A DNA stretch of 64,000 bases from Phaeodactylum tricornutum CCAP 1055/1. Taxonomy: Eukaryota; Bacillariophyta; Bacillariophyceae; Surirellales; Neidiaceae. The stretch covers positions 723,926 to 787,925 of the forward strand of contig NC_011680.1 of the NCBI RefSeq assembly GCF_000150955.2, read 5' to 3'. How positions within the stretch are numbered: position 1 is the first letter of the stretch; every line of letters starts with the position of its first letter. The notes under the pieces are model-generated. The model had not been told where the DNA came from and did not search any database. It was given only the letters and a program-made list of their open reading frames with translations. A program made the position numbers and the translations under genes. Positions 1 through 9,879 of this stretch are shown here, one piece after another.

Positions 1-1789
1 TTTGGTTGACAGTAGCATCGCGTCCGTTGTGGAAGTGTTTGAGTTGAAGTCGTCCACAAAACGCTGTCGGTCTTGTTCTTTGGAGCTACCGTCAATACGC
101 AACAGTTCCACCCCCTCGGATAGAAGCGTTTTCTCTATGATATCCAACATTTTCGTACTCTGCGAGAAAATGAGGGTTCGATGGCCGTTCTGGCGAAAGT
201 TTTCGATCAACGACAAGAGAATACAGAGCTTGGCCGATTGCTGGACCAAATCATCAGGACTGGCCGTAGCAAGTAAACGTCCAACATTGATTGCGAGTTC
301 TTCTGCTAGAATAGGATGCCCGCAGAGCTTTTTCAGCCATGTAACGGCTTCCAACGGCGATCTGGTTTCACCAGAAAGGATCGAGCTTACCACTGATTCC
401 TTGGAGTCCACGAAGTCGGAGTACATTGTACGCTGTTTTGAACTCAAATGCGTCCAAACAACAAGTTCGTTTTTCGACGGAAGTTTGTCTATGAGAAAGT
501 CAACTTTGAGGCGTTGCAGAAAGTACGGCTTGAGCTTCTCCTGAAGTTCCTTGTTCACCCGTTGTCCCAGTTTGATTGCATGTGTTGTCGCATTCTTGTT
601 GCGAGCGTCTTCGATTGGTCGAGCGAAGTAATTCGTGAAAGTTTTCAGCTTGTTGAGAATCTGCCCACTCGTTGCCCAATCAAAAAGTGCCCAGAGTTCC
701 TGCAAAATAGAGGGCATTAGACCACGCACGGGGCACAAAATTTGGAGATCTCGAACTCTTCCAACATACCTTAAGATTGTTGAGTATAGGCGTTCCTGTC
801 AGCAAGAGCCGATGCGTCTCGCGACTGCGGCAGATCCGGCGACAAGCCCGACTGGTTGCGCTGGTAGGATTCTTGATTTGGTGACCCTCATCCAGCACCA
901 CGTAGTCGAAACAGCAATCACTTTGAACGAAACTCAAAGTGGCCGACCGGACTTGTCCGTAACTCGTAATAATCAAATAATTTGACGATTCGTCTTCCAA
1001 GGCTTTAAGCAAAATTCTATCGCGCTGTTGACTCTGGGTGCTGGAAAGGACAGCAATGCGAACATCGTGAACGCACTGGGTCAAAACATTCTGGGCCTCT
1101 TTTTCCCAGGAGCGTAAAACAGAGACAGGTGAAACGATGAGTGCGTTCCGTATTACGCCAGTTCGCATCAATCCTCCTAAGAAGGTCAATGCCATGTATG
1201 TTTTACCCATTCCCATATCATCTCCTAGCACACCTCCGATGCCAACCTGATGGAGTGTCCCCATCCACTGGACACCACTTTTCTGGTAGTCAAAAAGCTT
1301 TTGAAAGAGCCCACGAGGTATGCGCAGATCTGGCCAGTCGACTTCTGTTGTGTCGCTTTCCTGGGCACGCAATAACATTTCATTGCTTTTCCGATCACAA
1401 ATCCAGTTGGAACCCAATGGAAGCTCTGTGGGATCCTCTTTTTCGCAAAGATTTGGGCCATCCACGCTTCCACTGGAACTCGAGTCTCCTATGGAAAGGT
1501 CAAACGACTCTTCCACTGTATCCCGAACAGCGCCGTCTATCGATGCTCGAGCTAACCTTTGAATCTCATCGTCCAAACGTGAGTGCTTCAAATCCAATTT
1601 ACGAAGGTGCCCTTCCAAGGATGAGGAAGTATCGGAAAAATCGTCATCACCGAGCCAACGGGTCGGACGCGACAACGGAAAGACTTCGACTTCCGTACCA
1701 TCTCCACTATCGCTGCCGGATGAATCAACAATTACCCGACGACGTCGACATCGATCTAACGAAGGTACTGTATGGGTACGGCTCGCCAT
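1..1789 (-). CDS. ERCC6L/PICH-like SNF2 DNA translocase (3' part outside window)
   Basis: SNF2-family double-stranded-DNA translocase. Exon 1 runs 1789-770 and exon 2 from 699 to the window edge, with a 70-nt GTATGT...TTTTGCAG intron inside motif III. Exon 1 has a serine- and acid-rich N-terminus of about 160 residues. It then holds the ATPase lobe with Walker A GDDMGMGKT, the DEAH-type box VVLDEGHQIKN (DEGH) and LLLTGTPILNNLK. Exon 2 continues with ELWALFDWATSG and the helicase C-lobe through FSQSTKML and IDGSSKEQDRQRF to MLLSTK, where the window ends. The ELW[SA]LFDFA-like block and the RSPLxxxxxLKKLCxHP stretch resemble ERCC6L/PICH, which acts on ultrafine anaphase bridges, more than CSB. 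Subfamily assignment is by eye; RAD26/CSB-like remains possible. Frame joining across the intron is exact (phase 0). Confidence 0.85.
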
Positions 1790-1812
1790 GGTCTTATTCC
1801 ACTATATTTAGT

Positions 1813-1898
1813 TGACAGTGAACGATGCCTCTTTTTCCCATTCACGTTCACGCCAAAAATTGAGCCGTGGACATAACTTTTACAGTTAATTACAGTTA
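1813..1898. promoter_or_regulatory. Three TNACWGTNA palindromes upstream of the SNF2 gene
   Basis: TGACAGTGA lies at 1813-1821, only 24 bp upstream of the ERCC6L-like ATG. TTACAGTTA occurs twice in near-tandem at 1880-1888 and 1890-1898. The 9-mer recurs before many genes in this window, so I read it as a promoter or 5'-UTR element. Its role is inference. Confidence 0.5.
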
Positions 1899-2067
1899 CA
1901 TCAAGGCAAACAAATATATCTACCCCTCCGGAGTTCTCTCACCCTCAGTCAACTGAATAGTTTGGCTTTCTGTGTGAGCCTTGTAGATGGGAGAAAGAAG
2001 CTAACAGCAGAAAACAAATTTGATTCAGACTTTGTTGAAAAAAGTAATAAAAGGGTGCTCTTTTATA

Positions 2068-3891
2068 TTACAACTTTAAGTTGACGATTGTTTCTTGTAA
2101 TGCTTGATCCATCGTCAAGACTTCGGGAGAACCGAGACCTCGCCAGCAGGTAATATGTACGAGCATTAGCTCGGAATCGTTCACGACTACTTCATCATTT
2201 AGCACTTCGATTTCACGACAATTGCTATATTTGTACATGCCCTCCTCGTTGTCGAAAAACATTTTAAAGTTGATTCCACAAATGACGCATCGATCCCGCA
2301 TCTCGTCGGCAGGTACGGTGCTGTTATCGGGGTCAAACTCGTCTCCGGTCGTGGTGGCACCGATAGTACTTTGTTCTTTTACTTCAGTAGTCTGCAGATC
2401 TTTCTCTTTCGTTGCAAACGTCCAAACGAGGTCAGTGGCGTACCAGCCACGCTCTTCGGTACGAGCCATAGCTTTCTCTAGCTGATTCCGTTTAAACAAC
2501 GCATCCAAGTGTTTGGACAGTTCCAGCTGCGTCCGAAAGCGACGACCATCAGCGGAGCTCATGAATGGTAGACCGACTTCGTATAATATGCTTACTACGG
2601 CCGCGTTTTTCTGTTTGATGCCGTCGTTGGAAAACAAGCTTTTATCTATTGCAAAGCCACCAACTGGCATACTGCTTCCAACTGCAGCGTCTACACCAGG
2701 AAACGAAAGATTCGACTTGTTTTCTTTGCGGTCTGCCTGATTTTGCAGTCTTTCCATAGCGGCTGTCACCAATGAAGCGGTTGCAGATGCCGTCGCTAGG
2801 TAATCAGTCATGGCAATGACTTCAGTCCGAGTATAGCAAACATCTGGCGACGCCCCTTCACGTACTAGCTGTTGTAGTCTTGATACGACGTCGTGCGAGC
2901 CCTCTAGCGGGTTCCAACTCAGTTCACTCCAAGCTTTGGATTGGTCGAGGACATCTTGCGGGCGCGTTTCGGCGAAAAAGGCTGGAAGGATCGATGATGT
3001 ACTTGAGGTGTCGTTTGCGTTGGAGCCACCCGATCCATGCCGTATCGCATCTTCAGCAATTTGTTTGATATTAGCCAACAAGTCAGGGTTCAATTCGGCT
3101 AAACGTTCTAGTGACACTTTGTCGAGTTCGTTTTGAATATCGTTCTGCATGTCGTCCAGAACATTCTGCATTTCCCGCCGGAGGGAAGAAGGCAAAAGTA
3201 AACTCCCGTCTTTCTAAAGCCAGATAACATTGGATATTGTACTAACCGTGAGAGGAACAATAATGTACAGGCTGGCAGTATTCTATAGACAAACTTGTTT
3301 CTACATACCGTTCGACTGATTCCCGCTACTTTTGCTGCACTAGATCCAATTGCTTTATCGCTTACACGTTCATCGAAGCACAACCCCATGGCTCTCAAGT
3401 GATCAGTTGAAAAAATCTTGAATTCACTCCAGGTCCTCCAGACCTTTTGAAGCTTTATTCGTTCCGAATCATGTAGCCTACGATGGACCTCAGGAATCCA
3501 GTTCGCGGCATCGTCTTCTACAATAGGAATGTACTCTCCCTTGGCGTTTTTCAAAATGGAATCCAAAACGTATACCAACGGGAGCATTTTGTCCTGACTC
3601 GTACCAAGCAGCTGTTTGCGAATTGTGTTGTATATCGCCATAGCCGATTTTTTGGAATCAGCGTGATCCTCGGCAACCATGGAAAGACTATTTATCTTGA
3701 CCTTGTCCTGAAAGCGAGCAAACGATGACAATTGGTCAGAATACGAACCACAAAATCGAGTAAATGCTATCGAACTGCCAACTTACAGGGAAGGATCCTA
3801 GCTGCTCCACCATGTCTTCGTAATCCTCTAATTGCTCTTCGTCAATCGACTCCTCGTCGTCTTCCACTTCTATTGGTTCATGAGCTGCCAT
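2068..3891 (-). CDS. PCF11: PCF11-like pre-mRNA cleavage complex II subunit
   Basis: Pre-mRNA 3'-end cleavage and transcription-termination factor that binds the RNA polymerase II CTD. Three exons: 3891-3787, 3707-3309 and 3213-2068, all phase 0, giving about 549 aa. The first intron splits the CTD-interacting domain. Joining YEDMVEQLGSFP to DKVKINSLSMVAEDH restores the usual helix pair, followed by LPLVYVLDSILKNAKGEY and the W.EF helix. A glutamine/asparagine-rich linker follows. The region LYEVGLPFMSSADGRRF...SKHLDALF matches the first PCF11 zinc finger but lacks its cysteines. The C-terminal finger is intact (CVICG ... HITC). The chosen start MAAHEP is preceded by in-frame ATGs up to 4074 that would add non-conserved residues. 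Intron ends are GTAAGT/TTTCAG and GTATGT/CTTTAG. Confidence 0.85.
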
Positions 3892-4363
3892 GATGTCAAT
3901 TATTTTGCGTCGATCGCGATGGTGAAACTGTCGACTTGGGTTGACAATGAACGAAGCCGAGTCTGTGGCTTTGGCAGCGGCTGTTTGACTGACAGTGAGC
4001 AGAAAAACCCAAATTCGAATGAGACAAGTTTTTTGCATAAATAGAATTAATCGATCGACGCGAGACAGACACATCGTGTCCAGTCACTACGACAGTGTAC
4101 ACATACAGCTACCTGCATGTTCCTGGTGAACTTCTCGTTCGGAAAGCAGGATACGCCAAGACCCAATGGAAATAGATTCAAACTATGCTCTGGGGAAGTA
4201 ATAACAGGCTACGCATCATTATACCTAGAGTGTCGTTAAACTCTGCAAGCAAGCCTTTAGTTTTTCATGTCTAAATGCTAGACAAGAAACAAAGGCCAGG
4301 TAAAGCGCCGCGGTCCTGCTAAGCCCGACTGCCTCAAGTATCAAAATCCTGGTATCAGCAAAA
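3892..4363. promoter_or_regulatory. Intergenic 472 bp between PCF11 and HSF genes
   Basis: Holds the PCF11 5' region and the HSF 3' flank, both minus strand. One TGACAGTGA palindrome lies at 3990-3998, 99 bp upstream of the PCF11 ATG. No other gene or repeat was seen. Confidence 0.45.
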
Positions 4364-6850
4364 TCAGATGGTAACTCCTGCGCTCTTCAGCCACACTCCC
4401 GCGGCATGTTCCAACATGTCTGTCTCTTCCCGCGACCAGAGAGCCTCCACATTTCCTTTTCCAAGCAATTGGTGCATACAATTGACTGCGAACGTCTTGA
4501 AGTCTCGGACGGCATCGCCTCGGCTAACTTCACGTTGCCAGATCTGCTGAACAGTAATTGCACGACTTTCCCGTGGACTTGGGGAAAACATATACGAAGG
4601 CACTTCTTTAGGATTAGTAGGATGGAGCGCGGCACGGTAAAGTTGAAAATCTGATGCGAGTGCGCTGCAAGAAGCGATTAGCTGAAGAATCTTGCTGCAA
4701 AGCTGTCTGTCGCCGAGTGGCGAGGTGGACATGCAAAAGCCTGCGACTGCAACTGGAGTGATAAAAGGGGACGGGGTCTGCCCTGTTTGATTTTTCATAA
4801 TGCGATTCAGTATTGACTCTACAGCACTAGCATCTGAAACCGGTGGTCTACCCTTTGGTCCTCTTTTCAGCGGAGTTACAGTGTGCGGCTTTCGAAAACG
4901 TGAGGACCGCTCATAGTCGCTGAAAACGCTTTCATCTCCATCGACAGGAATAGTTCCAATAGTAGCCGGGGAGGTGCGAGCATCTACTTCAAAAAGAATC
5001 CCGCCGTTTGTCTCGTATTCATCGTCGTACGTAAGGAGTGCAGTTGAGGAATTTTGAAAGCCATTGGATGCTCCGTATGGTGGCGTCACCACTCCGGATC
5101 GTAGTGACCTCGCCAGGCCCCGTTCTTTCATTGCTTTCCGGGCACACTTTTCCAGTTTTGACGCCACATCCGCAACGTTGATATTCACGTTCACTGGTGC
5201 TCTATTTGTCAAGAGGGAGAAGCTACCTTTGTCTCCAACGAGTGGCTGCGTTTCGTTGATGACCTCTTCGAGCATCGAAGTGTCCACTACAACTTTGCTT
5301 TCTGTCTTCGTCTCTTTGTCCGCATTCGACGACTGTCGAAAGCGCTTACTTGATGGTGGTTTCAAAGTTTTGTCGGCGCTTATCAAGTCCCGTTTTTTGC
5401 TTGGTATCACTGGGGAAGAATAGGCATCGACTGTTGCTTCCAGCGAAGAATCTTCGTTGTCTGAATTGTCATCGCCGTCTGCCTGCCCCAGCGATCCCAC
5501 CGAAAAGCGTGAGAAGCGCTGTTTTCGACCATCCATACCAGGGCACGTGCGACGTCGAACCATATTCAAATCTTCGGGACGATCCCTGTGAAAAAGACTA
5601 TGCTTGTAGATCCAGACGTTACGCTCCCGGTTGATCTTCCGGAAAGAATAAAAGTTTAGCTGGCGCACAAGAGATTGAAAGCGATTGTGGCGGAAGTACT
5701 GCGGCAGTGTTTCCGATTCTAATCGATTTAGATCTGATCCAATGATAAATGCGTCGCCGTTCGGCGTCCACTGCATAGAAAAGAAAGATAGAAGTTAGAA
5801 TAGGGAGCCGATAGAAATAACCTGATAGCTAAGAGATGGGGTAACGTGAACGAAACTCCTCCAAGACCGCACGATGACGTCAACGAAACGAGTGAAACGT
5901 CATAAAAAAATCTCATAACCCAATCGCATGTCCGGTTCATGGGGGCCTCAGAATTCGAGCACGCCGATTGGCTCGCTCGATGAAAGAAGATTCGAACATC
6001 AATGATACGTCCTGGCCCGGTAGAAAGTTGAACGTGAAAGCCAGCTTTGACGATGTGACCCAGTCCGGATCATCGGAGGGAACTCTTTTTCGGACCATGG
6101 GGGCCAGTAAACCGTGCGTTTATGGTATGGATGAGATCAAAACACGCCTCTAGTCAACGCGATAACCATCCAAACAAAGTTGGATTATCTGCATCCGAAC
6201 GCTTTTGCAAATGGGTTTCCAAAACAAGGATTATCCCAAAGCAAACCTCCGAAAGAACAAATATCCGAAGCAATGATTTCGGCGTGTGTAAACGATCGTA
6301 CTCAGCGACCGTGGAGCCCTCAAGAAGGCTTGGCAACCTTTGTTTCTCCCGAAGCTGATTGCTTGAGATGGCCATGGATGAAAGAGAAGAAGCTTGTAAC
6401 TTTGATCGTCCAATGATTTCGAACTTTTGAAAGAACAAATATACTATAGAACGACCAACTTTCACTTATCCGATGTATGCACAAAACGTGACGATTGAAA
6501 GAATCCCTCACTGACTTTTCTTGGCTTCTCACATTTTCTGAAGATGCAATAGACGAAAGCGCTCCGACTGTCTTGGCAACATCCAGTACAGCAGGCGTAA
6601 CTACAAAGCAACGTACCGAAATGACCTTGTCAGGAGCACCGTTGACCATTTGAAAAAGTTTCAAAATAAACCCTGAAGGAGGCTCTGTGCCTCCTTCTTG
6701 ATTCTGTGTCGGTAAGTGGCTTCCACGGTTGATGTCGACATTTTCGAGGTCGTTCATCGTCTCATTGCCTGTAGCTGTTGTTAGTGAAGGAACTCTAGAA
6801 GGTACCAAACGAAATTGTGGGACGCTTCCGTTCGGTACTTCCGTTTTCAT
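4364..6850 (-). CDS. Heat-shock-factor-type transcription factor, two exons
   Basis: HSF family DNA-binding protein. Exon 1 is 6850-6617 (78 codons) and exon 2 is 5770-4364, giving 546 aa. Exon 1 ends with the first helix of the winged-helix domain, GFILKLFQMVNGAPDKVIS, at a GTACGT donor. Exon 2 begins after TATGCAG with WTPNGDAFIIGSD. It continues through the recognition helix FQSLVRQLNFYSFRK and NVWIYKHSLFHRDRPEDL. Each half lacks what the other supplies and both meet in phase 0, so I join them despite an 846-nt intron. The C-terminal 370 residues are serine-rich and disordered with an acidic patch. No clear heptad-repeat trimerization domain was recognised. A short model starting at ATG 5776 would lack helix 1. 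Diatoms are known for large HSF families. Confidence 0.8.
5875..5882. promoter_or_regulatory. TGACGTCA (CRE-like) palindrome inside the HSF intron
   Basis: A full TGACGTCA bZIP site lies in the long HSF intron, with ACGTCAT-like half-sites close by. In Phaeodactylum, TGACGT and ACGTCA are known CO2/cAMP-responsive elements bound by bZIP factors. Activity at this site is inference. Confidence 0.35.
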
Positions 6851-7173
6851 TTCTCACCAAAAACTGCGATCTCGATTTTGCGCCTTTCCCAGTCCTCGTT
6901 GGTGGCGCGTCGTGGCTAAAAATATAGATCTCGACTTTCCGGCGCGGATCCGGGTGCTATGGTGAAAAGGATTCGCTGCAGCCCTCCAAGTAGCACATGC
7001 CTCTAGTTAGGGTCTGTCGCTAGCCAAGCACTGCTACTGACTTTGACGTGTCGAAGCATGCAGCAGGATGATTTTATTATATCGGCAACCTTGAAAATCG
7101 AACGCAGATAATCTAGGCATCAAGACTTTGACTCTGACGTCTTTTCGAACAACATTGGGACCTGCTTAATTGG
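6851..7173. promoter_or_regulatory. 323-bp divergent spacer, HSF and unknown gene
   Basis: Separates the HSF start (minus) from the next plus-strand gene, so it should hold both promoters. No TNACWGTNA motif, TATA box or repeat was found here. Confidence 0.3.
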
Positions 7174-8721
7174 ATGCTTATGATGATTAGTAAAGGGTTC
7201 AGGTCCGTCAACTTCGAAGTGGTCTCCCAAGAAAATGCTTCTAGTACTATGATCAAAACTTCCGGCGAAGGCTCCTGGAAAACGTCTTCGTTCTACCTCG
7301 ATTCATCTGGGCGCTCGAGCATTTCGGTGCCTTTACGTCTCACATTTCCCTCCCAAGAGAGCATCGACGATTTTTTATCCAACACTCGAATTGACCTCTC
7401 AAACAATACCGATGTAAAGGAGGAACTTGTGGCCGCCGATCACGGTGACAAGAAAGATGCGAATCCCTCGGAATATCAGCTTTCTATTGAAGCCAAAGTG
7501 ACCCTGACTGTGGGATCCGGCGAAGCTGTTGCCGCAGCTGTTGAAGACGTTCTTCTTCAAAGTTTCGCAAAGGAATCTCTTTCGCTCATCCTTAAAACTA
7601 CAATTCTTATGCGAGTTTCTCGAGCAAACGGCGAAAAGCTGGATACCGAAGGCGCTGCTAGCGTAAAAACGAACATCGAAATCGCCGCCGTAGTGAACGA
7701 ATCACTTTCAGGGCTTTCAAAAGAACAACATGCTCGAGAAATACTGGACGCGCTTCATCGGGGCGGTATAGTTGGTCTCAGTACAGCGGAAAATAATTCT
7801 CATCGTCTACGCCAGACGAGACTAACGCCCGTGATGTTGCACGTCGCATTGACTCATGCATTTTCCATTGCCGTTCGAACCGTCAATCCAACTTCCTTCG
7901 AAGAGACGTTAATATCCTTGACAATACGGCATTCAAATACTCATAGCGAGCCAGTCCAGATTACGAATGTCGCACTTCATCCCAGCCATTCCAGGGTGGT
8001 CGACAATGGTGAGTGTGACAGCGCACAAAGGCCGAACCTTGTCGTTGACATGAGCAAATCCGTTCAATGGGGCTTTGCCGATCAAGACGACACTAACCTA
8101 CCTCGCGTCCTCGAGCGGAATCAAGCTATATCGTTAATTCTACGGGTAATGGCTTCGGATGACGTGCGTTCGCGCATTTTTGTTTCACCCATTTCCGTCA
8201 CTGCAAACGTCGGTTGCTACGAGCCAAGCAAAAGTCAGCACACCGTCTTAGCGGCAGCAGATGCCCAATGGACCAGTGTACGATCCGCTGTGGAGCCGTC
8301 GGATGCCTTTCGTGTACAAATAAATGTAGTTGAGACGGAGGTCAAAGTTGGGGCTCCGTTTGTATTGCTCCTGAATGTGTCCAATTTGAGTGCCGATCCT
8401 CGGGATATTGAGCTTCGACTTGAAAAGAGCAAATTCGTCGAAGACAGTGTATCTGTTATTGGATCACAAACGGTCCTCTTTCGTGGCTTGGATGCAGGTT
8501 GTTCACGGGATTGGAGTTCTCTTGGGGATGAACACCTCCTCGCCATGGAGCAATCTCTATACCTGGGAGAAGTTAAAGCCTCTGAAAAAACCAGTGCTGA
8601 GATCCGCTTCATTGCTTTGCAGCCCGGGACATTGAACATACCCAGTTTCGAGCTGCACGACAGAAAGAGTGATAAATTTTACCGATGTGTGCATAATGTA
8701 AGAATTGTTGCGACTGCATGA
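7174..8721 (+). CDS. Unknown protein with beta-sandwich-like C-terminus, possibly TRAPP-associated
   Basis: Uninterrupted 515-codon frame ending TGA. No catalytic motif, membrane segment or signal peptide is visible. The sequence is rich in alternating hydrophobic strands. The last 200 residues (VGAPFVLLLNVSNLSADPRDIELRL ... RFIALQPGTLNIPSF) read like immunoglobulin-type beta-sandwiches. That layout resembles the C-terminal domains of trafficking proteins such as TRAPPC13/TRAPPC14, but similarity is too weak for a firm call. The start at MLMMISKG is the first ATG of the frame. A spliced 5' extension is possible, since the N-terminus begins directly in a beta-rich region. Confidence 0.6.
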   Translation: MLMMISKGFRSVNFEVVSQENASSTMIKTSGEGSWKTSSFYLDSSGRSSISVPLRLTFPSQESIDDFLSNTRIDLSNNTDVKEELVAADHGDKKDANPSEYQLSIEAKVTLTVGSGEAVAAAVEDVLLQSFAKESLSLILKTTILMRVSRANGEKLDTEGAASVKTNIEIAAVVNESLSGLSKEQHAREILDALHRGGIVGLSTAENNSHRLRQTRLTPVMLHVALTHAFSIAVRTVNPTSFEETLISLTIRHSNTHSEPVQITNVALHPSHSRVVDNGECDSAQRPNLVVDMSKSVQWGFADQDDTNLPRVLERNQAISLILRVMASDDVRSRIFVSPISVTANVGCYEPSKSQHTVLAAADAQWTSVRSAVEPSDAFRVQINVVETEVKVGAPFVLLLNVSNLSADPRDIELRLEKSKFVEDSVSVIGSQTVLFRGLDAGCSRDWSSLGDEHLLAMEQSLYLGEVKASEKTSAEIRFIALQPGTLNIPSFELHDRKSDKFYRCVHNVRIVATA

Positions 8722-9879
8722 CATCGCTTGTGAGTGCTGAAGTCTCGACAAGTTTCAAAAGCAGAATGAAAGGTTAAAGCAAATTCCGTGTCCCGCATAA
8801 AAGGTTTTGGGCTCAACTTGTTCCAGAAATCTACGGTGATTCAGGCTTGACGTATGTGAAAGAATGCGATGTTTTTGGATTCAAATAAAACCAACGGCAA
8901 TGTCTCGAAATGATTAGCGGCTTTGCTTTGTTCACGGAAAAGTACACCAGACTTGTAAGTATTGCATTGCAAAGCATTGATCACGCTAGAAGGCAACGGC
9001 GGTCCACAACAGGCAAGGATTCGGTTCAAATTCCCTATTTATGACTGATGTCGGTAGCAGATTCATGGGCCATGGAAGAGCGACTGAAGAGCCTCAAATC
9101 CACTTCGCACTTACAGTTAACACGAAAGCGCCGATCTGCCGCCCATCACTGTTAATGCCAAATATATTTTTCCAAGACGACGAGGAAACCATTCATTTTG
9201 AAGCTGGCCTAGGCTGGGCTCTCAGTGAGGCAATTATCTGATCTACCATCCGAAAGCGGCTGCTGAGATCAAAGGCGACACCGCTTATATTTCTTGCAAA
9301 TGATCGGATGCTTGTTGCTTGACGCTTTCAGAGTCAATTATCTCAATTTCTCTTCGTATCTATGAGACGACGTGTCGGCTGTTATTTAAGACATACATTG
9401 TTCTATCTAATTCTAACCCGATGACAAAGTGACTATTGCTTTTTAAATAAAGCATAATTTTCGTCATTTACAGTAATAAGTCTGTCAACGACTTGTTGTT
9501 TGTCGCACAATGAAGAGATCATATTACAGACTTGCACATAATCAGTTAGATTTCCATAAAAAAATATTGGGTTTCCAATTTCTGGCTTGCTCGGAGAATG
9601 GAATAAGTAATTGTATATGATCAAGCAAAAATGATGCAACGATCGGCCTGTTTATATTATAGCCCTAAGGGTGCTGGCGCACGCGCGATCAAGCACATTT
9701 TCGATCGCTCATTTTTTTTCTCTGAACTCGTCCTAGCCAAAATTTCCGAGCATCGATCGAGGACTGCCTCTTCACGGTCAATGCCAGAACGTCATTTCGA
9801 CTCCACAGGTATACTGACAGTGGATAACAAACAGTGTGGTCGAGATTGATATCGAGAAATTGAATCAAGAAGGTTTGAT
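8722..9879. other. AT-rich intergenic region, 1.16 kb
   Basis: No convincing gene. Contains two TNACWGTNA palindromes, TTACAGTTA at 9111-9119 and TTACAGTAA at 9468-9476. They lie 761 and 404 bp upstream of the next ATG, so they may mark a distant promoter, a 5'-UTR exon or an untranslated transcript. Short frames here (up to 72 codons) look random. Confidence 0.4.

Noticed and set aside
5968-6416. Plus-strand frames within the HSF intron
   Set aside because: Overlapping short frames without homology; the HSF splice explains the region better.
9010-9035. GGTTCAAATTCC resembling a tRNA T-arm
   Set aside because: The five flanking bases cannot pair as a T-stem and no acceptor or anticodon stem was found upstream.
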